The notes beneath the pieces are model-generated. The model had not been told where the DNA came from, searched no databases, and saw nothing but the letters and a program-made list of their open reading frames with translations. A stretch of DNA of 64,000 bases, taken from positions 364,293,124 to 364,357,123 of the forward strand of contig JAVHZZ010000002.1 in assembly GCA_036250195.1 (NCBI GenBank), written 5' to 3'. The stretch comes from Mixophyes australis (taxonomy: Eukaryota; Chordata; Amphibia; Anura; Limnodynastidae). A program made the position numbers and the translations under genes. Every line of letters starts with the position of its first letter. Positions within the stretch are counted from its first letter, which is position 1. Positions 45,484-55,065 of this stretch are shown here, piece after piece.

Positions 45484-46115
45484 TTAAGTTCCCAAAAAGA
45501 GGAACTGCCATTTCTATTACTACGTTCATTGTTTGTGTAGTTCAAAAAATGAGGAACTGCCATTTCTATTAATATTTTCATTCTATATGTAGTTCCCAAA
45601 AAGAGGAACTGCCATTTCTATTGATATTTTCATTCTATATGTAGTTCCCAAAAAGAGGAACTGCCATTTCTATTTATATTTTCATTCTATATGTAGTTCC
45701 CAAAAAGAGGAACTGCCATTTCTATTGATATTTTCATTCTATATGTAGTTCCCAAAAAGAGGAACTGCCATTTCTATTTATATTTTCATTCTATATGTAG
45801 TTCCCAAAAAGAGGAACTGCCATTTCTATTGATATTTTCATTCTATATGTAGTTCCCAAAAAGAGGAACTGCCATTTCTATTGATATTTTCATTCTATAT
45901 GTAGTTCCTAAAAAGAGGAACTGCCATTTCTATTGATATTTTCATTCTATATGTAGTTCCCAAAAAGAGGAACTGCCATTTCTATTACTACTTTCTTTCT
46001 TTCTGTATTTCAAACAAAGAGGAACTGCCATTTCTATTACTACTTTCTTTCTGTATTTCCAAAAAAGACGAACTGCCATTTCTATTGCTACGTTTTTTTT
46101 TTGTAGTTCCAAAAA
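45484..46115 (+). repeat. 52-bp minisatellite, about 12 units
   Basis: The core is 'agttcccaaaaagaggaact' followed by 'gccatttctatt' and an AT-rich spacer. Starts of 'aactgccatttc' fall near 45503, 45556, 45607 and then every 52 bases to about 46071. The core is a small hairpin (AGTTCC against GGAACT). Central units are nearly identical and the outer ones diverged, the usual profile of an expanding array. Confidence 0.92.
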
Positions 46116-46130
46116 AAAATAACTGCGGCC

Positions 46131-46420
46131 TTAACTGCTATGTTGGTGTTAGACGTGCATCCGGTGTCCGCCATCTGTGCAGTGGTATTCAGACCAGTTG
46201 AGGGTGTTATATTGTGGCCCCGGTACCCAATTTGGTACCGGGGCCACAATATAAAAACACTCCACTACGCAGTCCAGATAGATGCATATCAGATATTAAA
46301 CTACATTCAATGTTTGGGACAAATCCAAAATTAATTAAAATGACCCGTCTTAGTCAAAAACAAGAGGTATTGACGCGTTAGAGCTACACCCTGTATATGC
46401 TGCAGAGGATGTAGGATCAG
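46131..46420 (+). pseudogene. Decayed transposase fragments and first hairpin in the deleted hAT element
   Basis: 'aactgctatgttggtgttag' and 'cggtgtccgccatc' (46132-46175) match the intact coding sequence at about 38098-38150. The match leads into a hairpin of the GGCCCCGGTACC type (about 46215-46246). At about 46360-46415 'aaacaagaggtattgacgcg' and 'ctgtatatgctgcagaggatg' match the coding sequence for 'QEVVTRWNSTLYMLQRM' (about 38811-38870), now with an in-frame stop. Confidence 0.75.
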
Positions 46421-46445
46421 CCATCTGTAGAGTGAAATTCAGACC

Positions 46446-46720
46446 AGTTAAGGTTTTTTTATTGTGGCCCCGGTATCCAAATTGGGTACGGGGGCCACTA
46501 CACTACGCAGTCCAGATAGCTGTGCAGTGGAATTGAGACCAGTTAAGGTTTTTTTATTGTGGCCCCGGTATCCAAATTGGGTACGGGGGCCACTACACTA
46601 CGCAGTCCAGATAGCTGTGCAGTGGAATTGAGACCAGTTAAGGTTTTTTTATTGTGGCCCCGGTATCCAAATTGGGTACGGGGGCCACTCCACTACGCAG
46701 TCCAGAAAGCTACCTCGGTC
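46446..46720 (+). repeat. 95-bp hairpin tandem array, three units
   Basis: Units begin 'aggtttttttattgtggccc' at 46451, 46546 and 46641. Each contains an imperfect GGCCCCGGTA / TACGGGGGCC hairpin and ends 'ctacgcagtccagatagctg'. The first two unit-to-unit intervals are nearly identical. Confidence 0.9.
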
Positions 46721-47029
46721 CAACGTTTTGGACTAAAAACAATATTGTGAGGTGTGAGGTGTTCCAAATACACTGGAAATTAGTGGAAATGATTGTTATT
46801 GAATGTTATTGAGGTTAATAATAGCGTAGGAGTGAAAAACAAACAAAAAACTAGATTTTAGCACTTTTTATGCTTTTTTAAAAATAAATCAGAACCCAAA
46901 ACCCTAAATCAGAACCAAAACCTTTCGTCAGGTGTTTTGCCAAAACAAATCAGAACCCAAAACCTCAAGCTAATCAGAACCCAAAACCCAAAACCCTAAA
47001 AGTGCCCGGTGCACCCCCTTAATATTAAT

Positions 47030-47684
47030 GCAATTATTAATACCGAACAGTGGTATGAACAATGCAGTTAGAATATTGCATAGTCTTATACAGCTGAAGG
47101 TCAGCTCATCACAAACACAATATTTTAATATAAAAAAACAGAAGTCGGTTTGTGATTTGCTTCCATAAATCCTTTCTAATCATCTCAATATCTGGACTTA
47201 GTCACACATATTAATGTAGGAGGTTGGAATAAAGTCAGTATGACAGCGGTAATACTCACTCAGGGACTACATACATAGGGCTGACAGTGATTTTGCCATA
47301 CAAGAGATGCACTCGTCAGGATAAGAAACGGCCCCATCAATCAGCCAGAACATGAAACCAATTCAGTGGTGTGTTGTTGTCATGTCTCAAAACATGTATG
47401 TGGCTGTTAGTACTGAGAGATTACCTGTCATGGTTTAGTGATATACAGGACAGATGCAAATGAATCAATCTGTGCTACAAGATAGGACATTACATCTGTA
47501 GTAATGACAGTTTGCATTTTCTGCAATTGCTATCACTCCCCATCATAAATCCGTACCTGCATATTATAATGTCAGCAAGTGTGTGGCTTGTTTAGTTTTG
47601 CACCTCTATGACAGAGCTTTCAAAGTATTACATATAAAAACGATTTTCATGTCTTACATTATCACAAGAACATTGAACACACAG
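47030..47684. other. Intergenic DNA, nothing recognised
   Basis: No recognised element. Confidence 0.5.
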
Positions 47685-48741
47685 AGGCCTGATTCATCAA
47701 GGAACGTAAATGTAGATATTCTGCGTACAATACACCAAATTACTCATGATCAGAACCGGCTCTTACGCCGTAGAACGCAGGAACGTTCAATTCATCTGTA
47801 AGTGCAAAGGACACTTACTATAGCCTCCTATTTCAGGGAGGGAACAGGAGGGATGTTCGCCTGTAGACAATGTACAGTAAGGACATGCCAATCTCGAACA
47901 CAGGCACCGGCGTTCAATCCAAGCTCTGGGAATATATCAAAAGCATACTTGCCAACTTTCTTCAGCTCTCTTCCGGGAGCCTGCCGTTGGAGGTGGGCGT
48001 GAGGGGGCAGGGCGCCAAAAATCGCGTCATTTTTGGACCCGCCCCCTGTGACGTAATGACGCAAACGCGTCATTTGGCAGCAGGGGCAGGGCCAAACGGG
48101 ATTTGCAGCGTTTGGGACCTAATTTGGGCACTTCCTAGTGAAGTGGGAAGAATTCGGGAGATTGCCACACTCGCCCGGGAGTCCGGGAGACTCTCGAAAA
48201 TGCGTGAGTCTCCCGGACATTCAGGGAGAGTTGGCAAGTACGTATCAAAAGTACATGTTTATCAGCCGTTTCTCTTGCTTTAGCTACAGGTCTGGTCTAA
48301 GTCCTGCTTACTAGTGATGACGGCTGTGTATGCAGCTATTACATGTGTATGCAATCAGAAGCAACTGTAACAATGTATTTTATGTACAGTAGACATTAAT
48401 AACATCCTAATAAATATATTTCATAGAAAAAAAAAAACACAAAACCCACTTTTTTTCTTAATGATTTATCATGTAGGCCAATATTAGTAAGAGGTGGCAT
48501 TAATTAAATAATTTATTTTTTTCTGTGCGTACTTTTGTGATCTTATATTCCACATAAAGCATTGGACGTATCCTGCAGTGTTTTGTGTATTAGAGCAGAG
48601 CAGAGGTAGACCTGTATTCATCACCGCACGTATCTTCACATCCGTTCCTTGTTGAATTTGGGGCGTACGTATTCCTGATTTACGTGCCTATTAAAACAAA
48701 TGTACATTGCGCTCAGTATACGTGCCGTGATGAATCAGCCC
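47685..48741. mobile_element. DNA element with GGCCTGATTCATCAAGGAACG ends, interrupted by a hAT MITE
   Basis: The left end 'aggcctgattcatcaagga' and the right end 'gtgatgaatcagcccc' are inverted repeats related to the GGGCCTGATTCATTAAG MITEs. The body ('cagtaaggacatgccaatct', 'agtgatgacggctgtgtatg', 'ttggacgtatcctgcagtg') is collinear with the element at 55991-57361. It is non-coding. A hAT MITE occupies 47944-48242. The exact target duplication is ambiguous (ACA or ACAG). Confidence 0.75.
47944..48242. mobile_element. hAT MITE, CATACTTGCC family, copy B (299 bp)
   Basis: The ends are CATACTTGCCAACTTTC and 'gagttggcaagtacg'. The flanks carry a 9-base match, TATCAAAAG (47935-47943 and 48243-48251), which contains the usual 8-bp hAT duplication. 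It is nested in the DNA element at 47685-48741. Confidence 0.85.
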
Positions 48742-48869
48742 CACAGGAGTACTGGTAAGGCTTTCTCCAGATGTCAACACACTCATGAAAAGACCCAGTA
48801 ACAAAAATAAGCTCTCCACATTCCTACACATAAGTGTCGCTAATAAAAAATAAGAAAATTAAATATCAC

Positions 48870-48875
48870 TTTATT
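48870..48875 (-). promoter_or_regulatory. Candidate polyadenylation signal for the minus-strand exon at 49085
   Basis: AATAAA on the minus strand, about 210 bases past the stop of the open exon-like segment at 49085-49360. The spacing suits a short 3' UTR. A single hexamer is weak evidence alone. Confidence 0.4.
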
Positions 48876-49084
48876 AGATCCATTCTGGTGTTGCAGTCAT
48901 ACAACAGTATACGAATAAAATATAAAGCTATACATGTATTAAAAGATAATAACAACAGAACATAAAAATGACCCAGAACCCCGTGCTTTATATTCGGTGC
49001 CAGGGCCGAGCAATGCCTCTGCCACTACTTCATATAGCTATTAATAGTGCTAGGACAAACATTTACATTTTAAAGAACGAAAGC

Positions 49085-49360
49085 CTAACGCACTCTTAAT
49101 GGTAGCGTTTTCCTGTAAGCAGAAAGTGATGCTTTAAATGTGGCCTGTTTTGTATTCTCATAGATACTCTCTGCTTTCTCTTTTACTCCAGGACATTCTG
49201 TGAGTACATTGTTACATCTTTTCAAATAGGCATTGCCACACACATCATAAAAGTTTTCTGTTTGATTGATGAAGCGGCCGCTCCCAGTGTTTAGCTCTAC
49301 ATCACCGCCGAACGCAAGGCTCTTCCATTCATTTGGAAACAACAAGCTTATACGAAAGTA
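49085..49360 (-). CDS. Possible host terminal coding exon B (unrecognised protein)
   Basis: Read on the minus strand, an acceptor-like 'ccatggctttcag' precedes an open segment of 91 codons with a phase-0 start at a Tyr codon and a stop at 49085. The composition looks like a real protein: 'LLFPNEWKSLAFGGDVELN', then three Cys in 'YDVCGNAYLKRCNNVLTECP' and a basic end. An AATAAA follows about 210 bases downstream. I do not recognise the family. A neighbouring open segment at 50030-50190 also begins with a Tyr codon in phase 0, so the two could be alternative last exons or tandem paralogous ends. It could also be a chance frame or an unknown repeat. Confidence 0.4.
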   Translation of the reverse strand, partial: YFRISLLFPNEWKSLAFGGDVELNTGSGRFINQTENFYDVCGNAYLKRCNNVLTECPGVKEKAESIYENTKQATFKASLSAYRKTLPLRVR

Positions 49361-49526
49361 CTGAAAGCCATGGAAATATACACAGTGCACAATATCTATC
49401 ATAGAAATAACCTAAACAGAATTTCTGTGATTTTATTATTCACACTCCTTCACACTCTATGAATTCAGACATGTCACACGGTTGCCAAGGTCTGGGATTC
49501 GCAGCAAAGTATAAAAAATAATACCA

Positions 49527-50190
49527 TAGCTATGCAACTAAAACCGATATAGCCCCAAAATGAAACATTAATAACAAGATGCTGGGTACAAGTTTTTGTA
49601 TAAATGGTTCTGTACACAGGGCCGGATTAACCCGAGGTCTAACTGGGCTACAGCCCAGGGGCCTCGGGCATCCAGGGGGCCCTTGACAGAGCTCAGCAGA
49701 ATTAATGATTGGGATGGGGGCGGGGGCGCCCCCTGGCCCGATCAATGCTGAGCTCTGTCACTGCATTCCTCCTTCTCAAGCGCTCAGTAATCTCCTTACT
49801 GAGGAAATCTCGCGAGAGTGGCACGAGATCTCCTCAGTAAGCAGCTTACAGCGCGCCGCGGAAGGAGGAATGCAGTGACAGGAGAAGGTAAGCACTTGGG
49901 GGGGGGGGGGGGGGGGGGCGGTCAGCTAGCAGAGGGGCCAGTCTGCTAACGGGGGGGGGGCCTCACGGGGGAATGGGGGCCCCTTTAGCCCAGGGGCCTC
50001 CATTCCGTTAATCCGGCCCTGTCTGTACACCTAGGGTAGGTCATGAAATGTTCCCAAATGTCACTTCCATTTACTATAGATGTATCAGCCTGAAGTTTCT
50101 TGCCCATATTTTTGGGGAATGTGGTTGTTCCATATTGGTAAAAAAAGTTGTAGTTTTTATCTCCCAGGTAATACGATACCCAGTACTGCA
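49527..50190 (-). pseudogene. Possible host terminal exon A, interrupted by a hAT MITE
   Basis: On the minus strand, after an acceptor-like 'aagtcttgcag', an open segment begins at Tyr (about 50187). It reads 'YWVSYYLGDKNYNFFYQYG', 'TTFPKNMGKKLQADTS' and 'GSDIWEHFMTYPR' up to 50030. There the 8-bp duplication of a MITE (49617-50021) begins. With the MITE present the frame ends about 14 codons inside it. Beyond the MITE the same frame resumes at 49608 and ends at a stop at about 49528. This downstream part encodes a hydrophobic stretch ('ILLLMFHFGAISVLVA') like a membrane anchor or GPI-attachment tail. An AATAAA follows near 49432. The protein family is unrecognised. The interruption is read directly; that this is a gene at all is inference. 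Confidence 0.4.
49617..50021. mobile_element. hAT MITE with CAGGGCCGGATTAAC ends, 405 bp
   Basis: The left end CAGGGCCGGATTAAC and the right end 'gttaatccggccctg' are perfect inverted repeats. The target duplication TCTGTACA is exact (49609-49616 and 50022-50029). The interior has a run of 21 G's at 49898-49918 and other G-rich stretches. Confidence 0.92.
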
Positions 50191-51242
50191 AGACTTGGCT
50201 CTTCTGTGCTTATACCACAATGAATTAGGGCTTACAAAAGATTGTTACTTAATGATTCTTTATATTTCAGTCAATGTTTAAAGCACAAAAAGACAATTGT
50301 TGACAACATGCTGGCCCTTCCACATATACCCTCGGAGATGTACAGGTTCAATATACAGGTCTGTGAAAATACTAATCGGCATTCACTAACAACAACGCTG
50401 TATGTCTTATTAAACGATATAAACGCTTAAGGATAATAGATCCTGGGGAGAGCCCCCTTCTTCCCAATGCCCCCCACTCACTATCCTATTTTTATTGTAC
50501 ATTAATAAAGTGTGTGTGATGTGTTATACATGTTATGCATAGATTTTTATGTTAAAAAGGAAAACTTGTACAAGATGTTTGATATTGTAAATGCTTTATT
50601 TTCCGAATAAACAAAGAATAAAATACAAAATAAAATCTATTGTATGCTGTTCTATGGGAGCACTCTAACACCACAAATATAAACTTGTGCTTACAAAGCG
50701 AAAGAGAGAGCACGGATGGTAGAGCTTACTCTAAGCTCCTCTTTCTCAGACATGGGTTGTCTAGTATTCAATTCCAGGAGAAGAAACTATATAAGAAAAT
50801 TCTGGTTTCCTAACCAGATATAGGCAAAAACTTAAAAAATCTGTAATGTCCCTTGGAAACCCAGGCCGAGCACAGTGCATGGGATGTAATGGAGCCAATC
50901 AGCAAACATCATCATATGTCACCTATCATTATAGCCTTATAAATTGTTCTAGGGGTAAGTTCTGTGAATGCTGCTATTTTTCATTGTGACATGACGAGAG
51001 CTATGATTTATCAGAGGCCTGGCCTTTGTCTAGTCTAATCTTCATTTTCACCTTTGTTCTTTGTGTATTTGGTACATTTACACCCTACTTTGTTATCCCT
51101 ATATTGACCAACAATCTATTGGAGTCCAATAGATTTATGTATTTTATTCCATTGTACAAATTGCTCGTCTCTTCACACCCCTCACACATTATATTTGCTG
51201 CATAACTGTGTAGCCAGTACTGCAGCATTATACTGGAGGACA
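50191..51242. other. Intergenic or intronic DNA, nothing recognised
   Basis: If exons A and B are real this would be the upstream intron. No further exon-like segment was found here. Confidence 0.4.
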
Positions 51243-51250
51243 CTTTAGAC

Positions 51251-51447
51251 CAGTGTTTTCCAATTCCAGTCCTCAGGGCCCCCTAACACTGCGGGTTCTC
51301 CATGTGACAAGTGAATAATTATTATTCCAACCTGTGGATCTGTTACATTGTGTCAGTCAGTAATAAATACACTTGTGCTCCAGCAAGGAAATATGGAAAA
51401 CATTTTAGAGGTTAGAGGTCCCTGGGGACTGGGTTTGGGAAACCCTG
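51251..51447. mobile_element. hAT MITE (CAGTGTTTTCCAA ends), 197 bp
   Basis: The left end CAGTGTTTTCCAATTCCAGT and the right end 'actgggtttgggaaaccctg' are imperfect inverted repeats. The target duplication CTTTAGAC is exact (51243-51250 and 51448-51455) and fits both nTnnnnAn and nnnTAnnn. Confidence 0.9.
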
Positions 51448-51469
51448 CTTTAGACACTAAAGACACAAT

Positions 51470-51819
51470 GGGCCTGATTCATTAAGGAATATAAAGGGCA
51501 ATAAAATTGCCCTGCTCAGAAAAGGACTGTACACCAGTGAACGCAAGTACATCATCATCATCATCATTTATTTATACAGCGACAGCAGATTCCGTAGCGC
51601 TTTACATCAAATTCATCTTTGACCACAAAGGGCACTTACTACTAACTATGATTTCAAGTGTGGAGCGTGAAAGGGAAGGGTCATATGCACATAGACAATG
51701 TACTCAACAAGAGACGTTTCTATATGTCCACTTGTACAGTAGTTGAATACGGAGGAGGTATGTGCGTTTTTTACAAATGCACATTACGTTCATTTTCCTT
51801 GCCTTAATGGATCAGACCC
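51470..51819. mobile_element. MITE, GGGCCTGATTCATTAAGGA family, 350 bp, with inserted SINE tail
   Basis: The left end GGGCCTGATTCATTAAGGA and the right end 'ccttaatggatcagaccc' are inverted. AAT flanks both sides (51467-51469 and 51820-51822). Inside, about 51549-51612 matches the complement of the L2/SINE tail ('catcatcatcatttatttat', then 'cagcgacagcagattccg'). Confidence 0.82.
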
Positions 51820-51822
51820 AAT

Positions 51823-54567
51823 ATGTATAAAGCTCCCCCCTTCCCCTGAGAAAGAGAAAATCCACTTTAATGGGAATGATGCAGAACCTTTTGAAAAAGA
51901 GAATAAGAGTTACCCAATGCTACAACTCATGGATAGAAAATGCTCTATAGTACTTTCACCTGATTATGGTTATTATTGACAAGCTTTCCTTCCCATACTC
52001 TAGTGAATGTGTGTACAGTGCAGGTGGCGGGACTGTAGCCAAAAAGCGCAGTCAGTCATCCTCCAAAAATGTGGACACTATATAAAAATATTTACTGTAC
52101 CATAATACATTTGGGACAAAAAAAATTCAGTGACTAGTAGGAACTAGATTCTATAAGATATTAAATATACATTTCCAATTTTTTTGGTCACAGTGATTTA
52201 ATATTTCAGCCGAACCCTTTTGAAGTTTATACTTAGATGATCATTTAAAGTGCACAAAACTCCAGAGGTAAAGTAGAAAATCTTTTTGTCACTCATCACA
52301 ATATGTGCTGATGCTTTAAGTTTTCCACCAAAGTGAAGGGGTTTATAGGGCCTGATGACAGGATTTGGGCAGAGTGAATGAGTCAAGGTTTGCGGACTTG
52401 TGCAAAGTCAAGATTTTGGGTGGGGAGTTAAAATTTTTAAGAGATTAGGAGGTTTGCAGACTGGTGCACAGCCATTCCCACTCCTCAAAATCTTTCTTTT
52501 TTAAACTGATCTGAGCCAAAAGAAGTCGCAATTCGCAAAATTTATCACAATTTGCAAATTTGCCTCCGAAATTAGGTGAATTGATGCAAATAGAGTTTTT
52601 GCGGTTTCATACTAAAAACCAGTGTGATCATAGTGGGGCAAGTGGGACCGATGTTACATTTATATGGGGTCATATTTTTTGCTTCTCTTTTCATTTGTTT
52701 TCTAGAACACAATCCTCACGGTTTAATATTGTATTATTTTGGCACTTGACAATGTAATGACAGATAGCCAGTGATTAACGTCAGGTGTATACAGTGGTAC
52801 GCCATACCGCCACTTCTCCTACTGCTTTCATTGTAACACTATCAAATTCCATTCTCTTACATGCCCATTACATTTTCATACTATTACTTCTAAATTTCCA
52901 CTTTGACCACTGCTGATAACCATGACAATACAGTTCCCTTTATAAACAAGCTCTAATGTTCATCAAGGTTACAGGATCAACATGCAGATTGTCAAGGAAT
53001 GGGTCACATGGATGTTCTGTTTCTAAGTGTGGTCCTGTTGTATCTATTGCTAAAATATGCAGTACATTTATAATGCATCTTCTGAGATTATAAAATGCAC
53101 CACCGTCAACAGATATCTCTTAAATAAACATTGTATTCTTAATGATTAGGTAGTTTTCAAGTGTATGCCGCATTCATTATATGTGCAATGCAGAATCCTT
53201 TCAAGCAGATCTGTATTGGGAACTGCAGTCTCCTCCAGCATAATATGTATAACAGAAAAGCAAAACATGACATTTTATTCCTCAATTGGTGCTGTGAGAC
53301 AGGGAGCTCTACCAGACAATGTCTCATGCAGCCATATAAAGAATTCTAGGGACAGGTCTTATGCTGTGGGGTTGCCTGGTCACCTTGTCAAGATCCATCT
53401 ATATAATTATTTTACCCTGTGAGATACAGAAAGTCTGCTTTGCCCTTGAAAAGGTTAGCTTTGCTCTTCTGTCACAACCGTAACGCTCTGCAAATGTACG
53501 CAAGCTTCACTTAGGCAGTGCGATAACAAGGCATTGATTTCCAGGACTTTTTTTTTCACTTTCAAAGAGCAAGATGCCAGAGCTCATAAGGAAACAGGGC
53601 TTATTAACCACACAGGAACTATAGTCTGCAGGATCATATTGCTACTCCCTGTGACAGCAGTAACAACCGTAACCTACTTTTAACCTACCATTTTCTGCTC
53701 TTTCCCACTATATTCTCTACTCAAAGCAATTGCTTGAGTAGAAATTGCTTTCAATTATAACCCAGTCTATATTTCAGATTTACAATTACTCGTTGCGTGA
53801 CTGCTACCTTCAAATAGCATTTAACAAGCTCTTTAAAAGTAGAGCTAGTGCACGTATATTGTAGCCAAAACGTATACCAAACTGTGAATTAATGAGAGCC
53901 AGGTCAGGAATTGTCATTACATCATTATCACTGTCATCTGGTTGAAATATATTACTACTTTTAATATGCGTTAGTTTATATATTAAATTTGTTTATAAAC
54001 TATGGTTTACCTTGATCTGTTTAGAATTCTAAACAGTTCCCAAAATTGATAGTCTAGCCTTATGTTAACCAGATTAATGCATCCTACTAACTGGAAAATG
54101 CTGGTTTGAGCTTTTTTGTACAGTATATTAATCAGCATAAAGATGTACTTTTGTTACAGATAATTAATGCACAGTCTAAACAGACTTTACAATGTGTGGA
54201 TTACTGTACTAAAATATCCATGGCCTTGGCTTTTTGGAATTATTTCTAATATTAAGGCAAGATTATCAACATTTAACAAAAATATATACTTCTAACTCAA
54301 TAGTACTACTTCAGTACCTCCTACATTAAGATTACAAGAAATATTTTAGTTCCAATTACTCCGTCAGAAAGATAAACAGAAATTGTGGTAGGAGGTAACC
54401 ATGCTTTGTAACATATGAAAAAGCTAATTGTTGTTCTTTTAATGCAATAAGCGATCATTCTTAATGTAACACTAGGATGGAACACAAGGTCAGGGAAATT
54501 GTGCACAGAATGGGTTACAGAACCTATATCGGAATTTATTTAGTGTATAATAAATTAAATGAGTCTT
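51823..54567. other. Intergenic DNA, nothing recognised
   Basis: No transposon ends. The minus-strand open frame at 52198-52386 has no proper splice borders and is not called. Confidence 0.5.
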
Positions 54568-55065
54568 CTAATACCCCATTCATACTGCACCAAAATCCTG
54601 GGTTTTTCCCGGGGCGAGCTCAAACGACCCGGGTCTTGGTGCAGTATGAATGGTACAAGTGAAAAATCCCGGGTCTAAAAACCCGGGTCTTCAACCCGGG
54701 ATTTATCGAGGGGTAATTCTTGGGTCGGACCGGGGTTGCCTGCACTATGAATGGTGCCACCCGGGTTTATGGGGTTTTTGCATAGTTGCATAGGGGGGAG
54801 AGAGAGAGAGAGAGATTTTTTTTTTATTTTTTTTTCATATTCCAGCTTTCAGCCAATGAAAAGTGCTCTGGTGATGACTCCCACAAATTGTCAGGGCACA
54901 GACTTGTGCAGTATGAATGGGGTCAACCCGGGAAATTCCCGGGTCTGAGGTGTCTGAGGTGCAGTATGAATGGTGTTTCTGAGCTGGGACACTCCGAGCC
55001 CCTGCAAAAACCCGCCTTGAAAAACCCGGGATATTGCCGGGGCGACAGTATGAAAGTGGTATTAG
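54568..55065. mobile_element. MITE rich in CCCGGG palindromes, 498 bp
   Basis: The left end CTAATACCCCATTCATACTG and the right end 'cagtatgaaagtggtattag' are inverted repeats. 'gcagtatgaatgg' recurs internally four times in association with CCCGGG motifs ('aacccgggtcttcaacccgg', 'caacccgggaaattcccggg'). A (GA)n and T-rich run (about 54797-54838) splits it. The target duplication is unclear. Confidence 0.7.

Larger units (their letters stand above)
42833..47021 (+). mobile_element. Internally deleted hAT relative, 4189 bp, non-autonomous
   Basis: The left end TAAGGATGAGAGCAC and the right end 'ggtgcacccccttа'-type 'ggtgcaccccctta' match the full-length element's ends with substitutions. The 8-bp target duplication ATATTAAT is exact (42825-42832 and 47022-47029) and fits nTnnnnAn. 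It keeps the leader, with a different tandem array of 'gtccttgctgagtccagtgg' units, and the 5' third of the transposase gene. It then jumps near 44722 to the sequence that lies 3' of the gene in the full-length element. Further right are scrambled transposase fragments, an unrelated stretch (about 44990-45470), a 52-bp minisatellite, and three 95-bp hairpin units. It could move only with transposase supplied in trans. Confidence 0.93.

Noticed and set aside
45484..46115. Evenly spaced repeat array resembling a CRISPR
   Set aside because: The spacers are as similar as the repeats, no cas genes exist, and the genome is vertebrate. It is a minisatellite.
49290..49315. 'GDVELN' in exon-like segment B, like a 2A ribosome-skipping motif
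   Set aside because: The essential NPGP end is absent (the sequence continues TGSG), so it is not a 2A peptide.
52198..52386. Minus-strand open frame with protein-like composition
   Set aside because: No acceptor or donor brackets it and no known domain is visible. A host exon could not be supported.
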